The notes under the pieces are model-generated. The model searched no databases. It was not told the origin of the DNA and saw only the letters and a program-made list of their open reading frames with translations. 38,872 nucleotides of DNA from Fidelibacterota bacterium (GTDB taxonomy: Bacteria; Fidelibacterota; Marinisomatia; Marinisomatales; SCKK01): positions 1 through 38,872 of the forward strand of contig JADFPG010000008.1 of assembly GCA_022562455.1 (NCBI GenBank), in the 5' to 3' direction. The position numbers and the translations under genes are program-made. Positions 1 through 8,146 of the stretch are shown here, one piece after another (within the stretch, counting starts at the first letter, position 1; each line of letters starts with the position of its first letter).

Positions 1-59
1 ATTTATGAACATCTTCTGAAATATAAAACACTTACTATGTGCGAAACTTGAGTTATAAT

Positions 60-221
60 ATGAAGTATAAATCAACTGACACACCCGGTATTGTTGCTCC
101 TCCTCCACTCATTTACGGCGCCTCACTTTTATTGGGACTCCTCCTCGACATCATACAACCCACTCATATTGGTAAAGATACATTTCTTTTTCCCATTGGC
201 TGGATGGCTTCTGGGAAGTAG
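60..221 (+). pseudogene. Truncated duplicate of the ICMT-like methyltransferase gene
   Basis: This is a broken second copy of the first third of the intact methyltransferase gene that starts at 562. Seen: from ATG at 60 the DNA is nearly identical to 562 onward for about 150 bases, and the shared residues include STDTPGIVAPPPLIYGASLL. The alignment then breaks down and a TAG at 219-221 ends the frame. The conserved C-terminal methyltransferase motifs (RNPIY and the FGETY region) are missing, so the product cannot be an active enzyme. The sequence upstream of the two ATGs is not alike, so only the coding part was duplicated or kept. The differences between copies show the event is not very recent. 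Confidence 0.75.
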
Positions 222-500
222 GTCTACATCCTTGGGACACGGCAGCGGGTATTCTACTTGTGGAATAAGCGGGCGGAATAGTATCGAAAATGGATGGGAA
301 CAAATTTTCTATCTACAATAAAGAAATAGTAGCGTCTAATGGGTTTATCCACAAAGATATGTTAAAAATTTTAACAGAATAAACCGGTTCAATAGACCAA
401 ATTTCGTTAAATTCTTAAACGATAATAATACCTAAATTGAACGATTTGTGTAGGATAAACTGCCAGTTTGTTCTCATCATTTTTCGTAGAATCTCATCCC
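222..500. other. Non-coding gap between the two methyltransferase copies
   Basis: No gene is recognised here. All frames are broken by stops, and the composition becomes AT-rich after about 320. It may contain decayed sequence left by the duplication or by an insertion element, but no motif supports this. Confidence 0.4.
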
Positions 501-501
501 G

Positions 502-549
502 ATGTCTGTCGGAGCAAACCTGCCCGACTGAACACATGGTCAGGCGGGG
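502..549. repeat. Palindromic GC-rich repeat next to the ICMT-like gene
   Basis: Two small palindromes sit side by side: CCGATGTCTGTCGG near 499-512, then a hairpin with CCCGACTGA (523-531) opposite TCAGGCGGG (540-548). The same words (CCTGCCCGAC and TCAGGCGGG) recur at 14481-14516, so this belongs to a dispersed family. Its right end contributes a GGGGA about 11 bases before the ATG at 562, so the repeat may supply the ribosome-binding site of that gene. Confidence 0.6.
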
Positions 550-561
550 AAGAATGAAAAT

Positions 562-1032
562 ATGAAGCATAAATCAACTGACACACCCGGTATTGTTGCT
601 CCTCCTCCACTCATTTACGGCGCATCACTTTTATTGGGAATCATCCTCGATATCATATTTCCCACTCCTATTGGCAAAGAGACGTTTCTTTTTCCCATTG
701 GCTGGATTCTTTCCGGTATGGGATTATTCATAGTCATTGGTTCCTTTATTACATTTAAAAAGGCAGGTACAGATGTAGATCCCTATCGACCTACAAAAAC
801 TATTGTGACGGTTGGACCTTATCGATTTACACGAAATCCTATTTACCTGTCATTAACACTACTTTATATGGGAATCACGTTGTTGAGAAATACCCTATGG
901 CCGGTTCTGTTTCTTCCTCTGGTATTAGGTATAATGCATTACGGAGTCATTAAACGGGAAGAACTATACTTAGAAAAAAAGTTTGGGGAAACGTATCTGG
1001 ACTATAAATCAAAAGTCAGACGATGGATATAA
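562..1032 (+). CDS. Isoprenylcysteine carboxyl methyltransferase (ICMT)-family membrane protein
   Basis: A 156-residue integral membrane methyltransferase of the ICMT/phospholipid methyltransferase family. Seen: hydrophobic segments near residues 14-34, 45-68 and 92-125, then the family's C-terminal SAM-binding signature, GPYRFTRNPIYLSL (about 90-103), followed by an EE...L.KKFGETYLDYK stretch and a terminal basic RRWI. Length and layout fit the short bacterial members. Bacterial homologues methylate small or lipid substrates, mostly unknown, so the substrate here cannot be given. The gene stands alone on the plus strand with a broken partial copy 500 bases upstream and a decayed transposase downstream. 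The possible Shine-Dalgarno sequence lies in the flanking palindromic repeat. Confidence 0.85.
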   Translation: MKHKSTDTPGIVAPPPLIYGASLLLGIILDIIFPTPIGKETFLFPIGWILSGMGLFIVIGSFITFKKAGTDVDPYRPTKTIVTVGPYRFTRNPIYLSLTLLYMGITLLRNTLWPVLFLPLVLGIMHYGVIKREELYLEKKFGETYLDYKSKVRRWI

Positions 1033-1081
1033 CTTTAGGTGATTAGGCATTTTTCGGACCAAGTGTTAAATTCGCTTGGTT

Positions 1082-1384
1082 ATGCTGGGAAAAGTTGTAA
1101 GAATTATTCAAGGTAAACAGTACCCAAAATGCGGCAATGATACCATGTACAAACTCAAAGATAATCGCTTCAAATGCAGTGCGTGTTTTTATTAATATAG
1201 CCCAGGTCCAATTGAAAAAGATCTCAAGCTTTTGCATTACTTCAGTTTGGAAATCCCGGCAAACAAAGCTGTTAAAGATTTAGGCTGGAGCTACCATAAA
1301 GTCAGAAATCATTATATGAATTATCAAGTTGAAATATTTGATTAGCTGGTTTATGAGTTTCGAAAACTGTCTGGAGAGATTGAA
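1082..1384 (+). mobile_element. Decayed IS1595-type transposase fragment
   Basis: A dead fragment of an IS1595-family transposase. In the frame starting at 1082 the sequence reads as the N-terminal zinc ribbon (CGNDTMYKLKDNRFKCSAC; its first Cys-X-X-Cys pair has decayed to PKCG), then a helix-turn-helix-like part (YFSLEIPANKAVKDLG) and the start of the catalytic domain (LSGEIE, where the family continues DESYFGG). In-frame stops at 1193 and 1343 show decay. After GEIE the frame runs directly into an unrelated ABC-transporter sequence at 1385, so the catalytic core is lost. No terminal inverted repeats were identified. Confidence 0.75.
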
Positions 1385-1639
1385 TGTGATGAGTCGGTTT
1401 CGGCCTTTTTATCTGTTAAAGCACAGGTGTTAAACTTGTTAAATGAACTTTAAAATGAATTTAGATTTATTTATATTTTTATTTCACATGATTTAGCTGT
1501 TGTAAAATATATAGCAGACCAACTCGCAGTTATGAATGAAGGGAGCTTTGAAGAAATCGGTGAAGCAGATTCAATTTATTAACAACCTAAAACAGCCTAT
1601 ACCCAAAAACTAATCGATGCTATTCCTAAAGGATTATAA
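1385..1639 (+). pseudogene. Remnant of oligopeptide ABC transporter ATP-binding protein (OppF/DppF C-terminus)
   Basis: A decayed C-terminal third of a peptide-transporter ATPase. The frame reads CDESVSAF.LSVKAQVLNLL (Walker B and D-loop; family form DExxSALDVSVQAQ), then FISHDLAVVKYIADQLAVM (H-loop), then GEADSIY, a stop, and QPKTAYTQKLIDAIPKGL. Stops at 1451 and 1580, one missing codon in the D-loop and the absent Walker A half make it non-functional. The wording is closest to what I know from Bacteroidota homologues. It ends 3 bases before the start of the AprA-like methyltransferase gene and shares its high AT content, so the two probably arrived together. Confidence 0.75.
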
Positions 1640-1642
1640 AAT

Positions 1643-3205
1643 ATGAATCTAACTCAAAAAGAAAAACAAAATTTTAGAAAATTACTTTTTAAACATCAAG
1701 ATGGTGTAGCTATAATGAGTATAATAGCTGTTTTAGAAGACAAGCAAATTTTTAACTTTTTGGAAAACGAAAAAGAAACTACTCTTCAAAATCTTTTGAA
1801 TGCTTTTCCTGAATTTCATAAAGGATATTTAAATGTTGCTTTGCGGAGTTTGGCTTCGCAAGGACTTTTAAATTATAAAGTTTTAAGCAATAATATCAAG
1901 ATTGCTATTACACCAAAATTTAAATTATTTAAAACATATATTGAGTATTATACTACTTTTACTGAGCTTTATCAAATACATTTAAAGCTGTTGAAAACTA
2001 AATTTAATGGTACAATAATTATTGATGATAAATTGATAGAATTATCAAATTTTTTGATCGATCATAAAACTAAAAATAAAAGTGATAATTATTTTCAAGA
2101 AGAAGTTTTAGTACATCTTGAAGGGTTATTACTTATTCCGGTTTTAGTTTATATTAATTTTAACGCTGACGCAGAAGATATAGAGGTTGAAACGTTAGTT
2201 CATTCAAATAAAAAGCTGACTATTTTTTTTCAAAATTTAGAGCTTTTAAAAGATAAAGAGCTTACTAAAAAAGGACAATTTTTGTTTGAGAAGAGTTATG
2301 CTTATGGCGTTACAACTTCGTATTTGCCTATAATGTCAAACATGGAATCCTATTTGTATGGTAATTTTAACCAGTTTTTTGAAAGAGATACATTAGGGAA
2401 TGAGCAACATGTATTCAGAACCATAAATGTTTGGGGAAGTGGAGGTTCACATGCTACTTATTTTAAAAAAATAGATGCTATTTTAATAGATATTTTTAAT
2501 AGACCTTTAAAAGATCAACCTAAAGGGATTATTGACGTTGGTTGTGGTAATGGAGCTCTTTTAGAACATATTTTTAACCTAATTTGGAATGATACTAACC
2601 GTAGAAAAGATTTAGATAAAAATAAACTCATTTTAATTGGTGCAGATTATAATAAAGAAGCATTATTAAGTACGCAACGCAATTTAAAAAAAGCTAATGT
2701 TTGGGCTGAAGTTGTTTGGGGAGATATTGGAAATCCTGAAGAGATTGATAAAAAATTACAAGAGTTGTACAATGTAAAACTTTCTGATCTTCTTAATATT
2801 CGTTCGTTTTTAGATCATAATAGACCTTATAATCCTCCAAAAGAGGAAAACAAATTCACACATACGTCAACCGGAGCATTTGTAAATAGAGGAAAGCTTT
2901 TGAATAATAAAGATGTAGAACAAAGTTTGATAGAACATTTTAAAAAATGGAAGCCTTACATTGAAAAGTTCCACCTTTTATTAATTGAATTACACACATT
3001 AAATCCTGATTTAGTAAGTGTTTATTTAGGCAAAACACCCTGCACAGCCTATGATGTTACACATGGATTTTCAGACCAATATATTGTTGAGATTGAGGTA
3101 TTTAATAAAGCAGTTGAAAGGGCAGGATTAAATATTGATAAGAACCATCATTATAAATTCCCAAATTCAGAATTATCAACAGTAAGTATCAATTTAATTT
3201 TTTAA
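1643..3205 (+). CDS. AprA-like class I SAM-dependent methyltransferase
   Basis: A 520-residue protein resembling the methyltransferase (MT) domains of the apratoxin synthase AprA. Seen: an N-terminal winged-helix-like segment (about 20-80), the conserved block NVWGSGGSHATYF (262-274), SAM motif I DVGCGNGALLEH (298-309), the acidic ribose-binding GADYN (333-337), NIRSFLDHNRPY, and a C-terminal block with LGKTPCTAYDVTHGFSDQY. All SAM-binding elements are present, so it is probably active. In AprA the related domains methylate a polyketide starter unit; here there is no polyketide synthase nearby, so the substrate is unknown. The gene is far more AT-rich than its neighbours and follows an oppF remnant by 3 bases, which points to horizontal transfer. 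Confidence 0.8.
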   Translation: MNLTQKEKQNFRKLLFKHQDGVAIMSIIAVLEDKQIFNFLENEKETTLQNLLNAFPEFHKGYLNVALRSLASQGLLNYKVLSNNIKIAITPKFKLFKTYIEYYTTFTELYQIHLKLLKTKFNGTIIIDDKLIELSNFLIDHKTKNKSDNYFQEEVLVHLEGLLLIPVLVYINFNADAEDIEVETLVHSNKKLTIFFQNLELLKDKELTKKGQFLFEKSYAYGVTTSYLPIMSNMESYLYGNFNQFFERDTLGNEQHVFRTINVWGSGGSHATYFKKIDAILIDIFNRPLKDQPKGIIDVGCGNGALLEHIFNLIWNDTNRRKDLDKNKLILIGADYNKEALLSTQRNLKKANVWAEVVWGDIGNPEEIDKKLQELYNVKLSDLLNIRSFLDHNRPYNPPKEENKFTHTSTGAFVNRGKLLNNKDVEQSLIEHFKKWKPYIEKFHLLLIELHTLNPDLVSVYLGKTPCTAYDVTHGFSDQYIVEIEVFNKAVERAGLNIDKNHHYKFPNSELSTVSINLIF

Positions 3206-3364
3206 AACTAACTTTTATATTTGTATAACAGGCATCCCTGCCTACACCCCTTCTGTGCTATTTGGATGTAGGACAAGATGACATCTCACGTTACTTAAAA
3301 TTTATTGTCGTACCTGAGATTTTTCAAAAGAAGTCAATGTCTATATTCCTTTATGAATTGCTTA

Positions 3365-4405
3365 CTACGACCCAATCACAGAAAATGTATGAACCATAAT
3401 ATCCATCTGTCTTAAAAGTACAATCTTTGGATTTCCCGGATTGTAAATAAGAAAATTGATGTGATAAATTCGGTCAGAAACTCCATCATAAAAAACATAG
3501 GAAACAAAAGGACCTCCCTTCACTTTATCCCTATGCTCCCATAATCCCTCCGCTCGCCAGGATTGCCACTGGTTGAAAAACGTTTCCTCAATTTTATAAT
3601 GGTAGTCTATAAATCTGATTTTCTCTGTAAAATATTGGGGAAGTTCCTTTATCATGTCGGTTGCAATTCCTGTATTTAAAGCTATTTCTGAGGCATTATC
3701 AATCCATTTTACCGATATCCACCGAAACGGGAACGCCCGACCAATCCAGATAAAGTTGTGCTCAGGATCTTCCTTCATTACAAGGTAATCATGTTGGATT
3801 CTCATGCGCCACCCATACTTTTCACTGAATTCCCTGCTAAGTTCCTTTTGTTCCAACCTTTTAAACATGTGCTTTTTCTGTCGTTCTAAAAATGGGATAT
3901 TAAATTGGTCAAAAAGCCATCTCTCTTTTTCTTCAATCGATTCTAGCAATATCTCAATATTTTCCGCTGCAAGTATTGCTATAACCTGCCCTATGGAGAA
4001 ACGATCTTTCCTGGCAAAAATATGGTTTTCCCTCTTTTTTGCTGAGTTGTACTGATCTTTGGGAAGTAATGACCTTACCAAAATATCACCCGTCGAATCG
4101 GGAGGATTAAAGAGTGAGATAACCAATATATTGTGGTTGAATTTTTGTTCTCCAAACTGGTTCGGATCTGGAAAAATAAGTTCAAAGATAGGTTCAGGAC
4201 GGGGGGTATATACTACTCTTCCAAATACACTATCAACCAGTGACTGCACATAAGGTTTGTCTTCATCAGATACAAAAATTAAAATTTGATTCTCAATACC
4301 GACAGCTCTTCGTTTAAAGCTACCACAGTTTATGGAACCAATAATAATTAAAATGCTTAAAAGTCCACAACCAAATACCATTTTTTTACACCCCAGCCTG
4401 GACAA
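3365..4405 (-). CDS. DUF4837-family lipoprotein or exported protein
   Basis: A 346-residue exported protein that I assign to DUF4837, a family of unknown function common in Bacteroidota. Seen: an N-terminal hydrophobic stretch (about 10-26) ending in a Cys (SINCGS), a poor but possible lipobox; then ILIFVSDEDKP, PRPEPIFELIFP, NILVISLF, a helical stretch with ENIEILLESIEEKERWLFDQ, and the C-terminal GPFVSYVFYDG and LLRQMDIMVHTF typical of the family. The start at 4405 is uncertain; a Met at residue 9 would give a tighter signal sequence. It is downstream of rnr on the same strand, separated by 160 bases holding a palindromic repeat, so it may be a separate transcript. Function unknown. Confidence 0.7.
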   Translation of the reverse strand: MSRLGCKKMVFGCGLLSILIIIGSINCGSFKRRAVGIENQILIFVSDEDKPYVQSLVDSVFGRVVYTPRPEPIFELIFPDPNQFGEQKFNHNILVISLFNPPDSTGDILVRSLLPKDQYNSAKKRENHIFARKDRFSIGQVIAILAAENIEILLESIEEKERWLFDQFNIPFLERQKKHMFKRLEQKELSREFSEKYGWRMRIQHDYLVMKEDPEHNFIWIGRAFPFRWISVKWIDNASEIALNTGIATDMIKELPQYFTEKIRFIDYHYKIEETFFNQWQSWRAEGLWEHRDKVKGGPFVSYVFYDGVSDRIYHINFLIYNPGNPKIVLLRQMDIMVHTFSVIGS

Positions 4406-4433
4406 TTCAGAGCCAAAACATTGTATGGATGAT

Positions 4434-4502
4434 GCGTGAAGCGTGATGCGTGAAACGTGATTTCCACCAGCTGGCGTATTTCAAATATTTACGTTTCACG
4501 TT
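4434..4502. repeat. Dispersed inverted repeat of CGTGAAACGT type
   Basis: A run of degenerate words (GCGTGAAGCGTGATGCGTGAAACGTGA) leads into an inverted repeat: CGTGAAACGT at 4449-4458 pairs perfectly with ACGTTTCACG at 4491-4500, with CCAGCTGG (4467-4474), itself a palindrome, in the loop. The inner part, read on the minus strand as AAACGTAAATATTTGAAATA, is nearly the same as 23951-23970. It lies between rnr and the DUF4837 gene and could act as a transcript-end or mRNA-stability hairpin. Confidence 0.65.
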
Positions 4503-4564
4503 TTTGAATATCATATGATCGTCGGTGCATCCCGAATAATCGGAACATGATTAAGGGACTAACA

Positions 4565-6655
4565 TCAGACCACCTTAAAATAAGCTTGTCTTTTCTCCAA
4601 AACAACTTCCTGAACAACAACCGTGACCGGTTTACCCAATTGAAATACTTTACCGGTTTTTCTCCCAACTAACGAATACGTTAACTCATCAAATTCAAAA
4701 TAATCTTCTTTTAGTCTGTCTACAGGGATAAATCCTTCAACTAATGTCTCACTTAATTCAACAAAAATACCCGAAGTGACAATACCGGAAATAATGCCCG
4801 AAAATTTGTCTCCAATGTGCTGTAACAGCCACCGGATTTGTTTTAATTTAATGTACTCCCTTTCTGCTTCCATAGCTTTTATTTCTGCATTTGTAGATTC
4901 TATAGAAATTTTCCCCAAAGTTTTATTGCTGAACTCATTTTTTTCTTCTTTACTAAACAAATATTTCTTTAATAATCTGTGCACAATTAAGTCAGGATAT
5001 CGTCTGATAGGAGATGTAAAATGAGTATAACTGTCAAAAGCTAACCCGAAATGTCCCCTGTTTTCTGTGCTGTAAATGGCTTTTGTCATGGTACGTAGAG
5101 CAAGTGTTTCAATTAAATTTTTAAAGGGTGAATCTTCAACCTTTTCCAATATTTTACGAAATTCTTTAGGCGTCATGTGATCTCCCATTCTTGTGGAAAT
5201 ACCCAATCGTCTCAATATAGTCAAAAACTTTTTAATATCCTCTTTTGGAGGTTTATCATGAATCCGATAAATAAATGGAAGCGAGTGTTCACTATTCCCT
5301 GGCACCTTATCCGCTACCATTCGGTTCGCCAAAAGCATAAATTCTTCCACAATCCTGTGACTATCCAATCTTTCACTCGGTAGTATTTCATGGGGAATTC
5401 CACCCTTGCGAAAATGAAAAATCGGCTCAGGAATATCAAAATCTATACTTCCCAAATCTTGTCGATGGGTAAGCAGTTTTTGGCCTAATTCTCTCATTTC
5501 TTTCAATTTTTCAGAATACCGTGATGATTTTTTATTATCCAGGATAGCCTGAACATCACTATAGGAAAATCTTCTCGAATTCTTGATGATTGATTCATAA
5601 AAAACAGCGCTCAACGGCTTACCACTGGGGTCCAATTCAATTAAGACAGATAAAGCAAGTCGGTCTGCATCTGATAGCAAAGAACAGATAGATGCTGATA
5701 AAATTTCAGGAAGCATATGTACAGTACCTTCTGCAAAATAGACAGAAGTTCCTCTGTTCCTCGCTTCCCGGTCGAGCTCGCTCCCAGGTCTCACAAAATA
5801 ACTGACATCGGCAATGTGAATACCAAGAACCCAATTCCCTTTTGAATTTACTTCCAGTGAAATGGCATCGTCAAAATCTCTGGCGTCCTGCGGATCAATT
5901 GTAAAACATATCAATTCCGTTAAATCTTTTCTTTTTGATTTTTCCTTCTGAATTAGTTTTTCGCTGAAGTTGTTCAATTCTGCCAATACTCTCTGCGGAA
6001 ATTTCGTCTCCAAGTCAAATTTACTACAGACTACTTTCATATCATCTTCAGGTACATTAATAGAGCCAATTGCTTCCACCGCTTTGACCTGAACAGGAAT
6101 CCTTCCATGCTCCCAATCTTCCACTTCAACAGCGATAATATCGCCCGGTTTTATCCCGAAGTTTCGGGATGACTCACTCAGAATTCGGATACCTCGTTTG
6201 GGTGTCACAGGATCAATGGTTAAAAAGTAACCACCTTTTTCTTTGAATACGGTTCCAATGAACCGGTTGTTGGCTCGCTTAATAATATTATAGACCCTTC
6301 CTTCCGGTCCAGATCCTGCAGAAAAAGGCAAAATTAAAACCTGTACAATATCTTCATGAAGAGCGCCTTTCAGGTTTCGAGAATTTATAAAAATGTCCTG
6401 ACCGTCCTCAACCAATACAAACCCAAATCCCTTATGGTTTAATACCAACTTACCCTGCACCTTTTCCAGTGAACCAACCCAACTATACCTGCCACCTTTA
6501 ATTCTTAAAACTTTCCCCTCATTCACAAGTGATTGCAATGCATACCGGAATTGCTTTTTTTGCTGTTGTTGAACTGCAAGGTGGTGAAGTAATTCCATTT
6601 TATTATAATAATCACCCTGGTGGCGTTTCAGAAATTTAATAATCCTTTTTTCCAT
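4565..6655 (-). CDS. rnr: Ribonuclease R (RNB-family 3'-5' exoribonuclease)
   Basis: A processive 3'-5' exoribonuclease that degrades structured RNA. Seen in order: N-terminal winged helix (about 1-60), two cold-shock/OB domains (about 65-245), the RNB catalytic domain with the metal-binding signature IDPQDARDFDDA (Asp254, 260, 262, 263), GIHIADVSYFV and FTSPIRRYPDLIVHR, and a C-terminal S1 RNA-binding domain (about 610-696). At 696 residues it is shorter than the E. coli enzyme (813) because it lacks the basic tail, as do many homologues. Its ATG shares one base with the stop of the upstream Omp85-like gene (TAATG), so translation is probably coupled. It is the last gene of the overlapping envelope operon. 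Confidence 0.97.
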   Translation of the reverse strand: MEKRIIKFLKRHQGDYYNKMELLHHLAVQQQQKKQFRYALQSLVNEGKVLRIKGGRYSWVGSLEKVQGKLVLNHKGFGFVLVEDGQDIFINSRNLKGALHEDIVQVLILPFSAGSGPEGRVYNIIKRANNRFIGTVFKEKGGYFLTIDPVTPKRGIRILSESSRNFGIKPGDIIAVEVEDWEHGRIPVQVKAVEAIGSINVPEDDMKVVCSKFDLETKFPQRVLAELNNFSEKLIQKEKSKRKDLTELICFTIDPQDARDFDDAISLEVNSKGNWVLGIHIADVSYFVRPGSELDREARNRGTSVYFAEGTVHMLPEILSASICSLLSDADRLALSVLIELDPSGKPLSAVFYESIIKNSRRFSYSDVQAILDNKKSSRYSEKLKEMRELGQKLLTHRQDLGSIDFDIPEPIFHFRKGGIPHEILPSERLDSHRIVEEFMLLANRMVADKVPGNSEHSLPFIYRIHDKPPKEDIKKFLTILRRLGISTRMGDHMTPKEFRKILEKVEDSPFKNLIETLALRTMTKAIYSTENRGHFGLAFDSYTHFTSPIRRYPDLIVHRLLKKYLFSKEEKNEFSNKTLGKISIESTNAEIKAMEAEREYIKLKQIRWLLQHIGDKFSGIISGIVTSGIFVELSETLVEGFIPVDRLKEDYFEFDELTYSLVGRKTGKVFQLGKPVTVVVQEVVLEKRQAYFKVV

Positions 6656-8091
6656 TAAAATTCTCCTATTAACCGAATGTGTATTTTCCCTTCGGAGGGC
6701 GTATCATCCCGACTCATAGCATAATCCAATCGAAGGATTCCTAACGGTGTTTTCTGTTGTATACCAAAACCAAAAGAGATTGGAATAGATGATAACTCAC
6801 TTTGTATCGCTATATCACTAAACAGATAGATACGGTTTATCCGGTTCAATAGATATCTGAGTTCAAATTGAGTGATAAACATCCAGTTTAATTGAAATAC
6901 TTGCTCTCTGTATCCTCGTAATGTTGAAGCGCCCCCTATTAAAAATTGTTCGCTTATTGGTACGTTCTGGTTCCGGGACAATCCCACGTATCCACCCAAT
7001 CCATGCAAGGTAAAATTTAACCTCTTACGAATTGGTTTTACTATTTCTAATTCCGTCTGCCCACGGTAAAGTATCGCCTTTGAGATGGAGCCACCGGAAT
7101 AATTCCCTATTTCTAACGTCCATTTGATATAAAAACCTTTCGTAGGATTCCACAAGGAATTTCTTCTTTCCCAAACATTTTCCACAATAAGAGAATTAAT
7201 TTCATGGTCGGACAGTCCAAGACTATCTCCTTCGGGAGTCACCGTTACGGATATCCGTTCTCCCCCTGCATACCATTTACCCCACAAGGAAAATGGTTTA
7301 ATTCCAGTAATTCTGGTTCGCCGACGTACATAGAGACCATCCTGTAGATTTTGATAAAATGTAAATCCCGCCCCAATGTTAAATCTCCAGATGAAAGGTT
7401 CTTCATAACTCAATGAAAGAATTTGAGACAATTCATCCTTCCGCTGCCACCACAATTCTGCAACCGAAGCTGTTCCGAATAGATTTTCAAGATGTATCTG
7501 TATCTCTCCCGTTAGTTGTGGTTCCATATTTGAACCCGGAGCGTATCCAAAAGCACCCGAAAAATTACTACGGAAGTTTGCCTCTAATGGAAGAATTATT
7601 GCTACCTTTTCCTCTTTATATGTAACGTAATAAGGTAATGCCCTCCGTTTGAGATAAGGATAGAAATCAACAATTTTTTCTACTTTTTCCATTGTCTCAT
7701 TAGAGGCTACTTGATGCAGTATTGGGTAAAAGAATTTATTTAACGATGTAAGATTTATTTCATCAATTCCATCTATCACTATGCTATCAATAATTGCTGG
7801 AGAAATATTAATGATATCCCAGTATGCCGAAATCTTTCCGGAGTTGTCATTTAATCTCTCGATATTAGTACACACCAACGACATATTTAAAAAGCCCTCT
7901 TTTTCATAATGGGACTGGATCGATTTCAACTGCTCTGAAAGGTCCTTCTCCGATGACACATCGAACGACTTCAGATCACCATTAAACTGGATAGATATGG
8001 GTTCATCTTGCGCCCAAAGTACCATGGATACAGACAGTAATACGATTATTTTACTGTATCGCCTGCCTGCCCTCAGACAGGCCTGCCCCAC
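6655..8091 (-). CDS. Omp85/BamA-TamA-like outer-membrane protein
   Basis: A predicted outer-membrane barrel of the Omp85 superfamily, which inserts or exports proteins at the outer membrane. Seen: a signal peptide (KIIVLLSVSMVLWAQ), about 150 residues able to form one or two POTRA-type domains (IDSIVIDGIDEINL), then alternating barrel strands and the hallmark GGASTLRGYREQ, ending in an aromatic Phe. I chose the GTG at 8089-8091, preceded by AGGGGA, because it gives a compact signal peptide. An ATG at 8205 in the same frame would add 38 residues, largely encoded by a GC-rich repeat, and overlap the previous gene by 59 bases. At about 478 residues it is shorter than BamA, closer to TamA-like or surface-antigen members. 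Its stop overlaps the rnr start. Confidence 0.85.
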   Translation of the reverse strand: MGQACLRAGRRYSKIIVLLSVSMVLWAQDEPISIQFNGDLKSFDVSSEKDLSEQLKSIQSHYEKEGFLNMSLVCTNIERLNDNSGKISAYWDIINISPAIIDSIVIDGIDEINLTSLNKFFYPILHQVASNETMEKVEKIVDFYPYLKRRALPYYVTYKEEKVAIILPLEANFRSNFSGAFGYAPGSNMEPQLTGEIQIHLENLFGTASVAELWWQRKDELSQILSLSYEEPFIWRFNIGAGFTFYQNLQDGLYVRRRTRITGIKPFSLWGKWYAGGERISVTVTPEGDSLGLSDHEINSLIVENVWERRNSLWNPTKGFYIKWTLEIGNYSGGSISKAILYRGQTELEIVKPIRKRLNFTLHGLGGYVGLSRNQNVPISEQFLIGGASTLRGYREQVFQLNWMFITQFELRYLLNRINRIYLFSDIAIQSELSSIPISFGFGIQQKTPLGILRLDYAMSRDDTPSEGKIHIRLIGEF

Positions 8092-8139
8092 TGCTCCCCT
8101 GCTCCCCCGCTCTCCCGCTCCTCTGCCCCACAGCTCCGC
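8062..8139. repeat. GC-rich repeat inside the start region of the Omp85-like gene
   Basis: On the plus strand a palindromic part (CCTGCCCTCAGACAGG, near 8066-8081) is followed by about 50 bases of degenerate C-rich words (CTGCTCCCCTGCTCCCCCGC and similar). The layout, hairpin plus word run, matches the repeats near 502, 4434 and 14340. It separates the end of the 1,146-residue barrel gene from the signal peptide of the Omp85-like gene and stays in frame with the latter. Confidence 0.6.
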
Positions 8140-8146
8140 TATGTTC

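Noticed and set aside
3224-3242. AGGCATCCCTGCCT palindrome after the methyltransferase gene, considered as a terminator
   Set aside because: The stem has only five pairs and no T-run follows.
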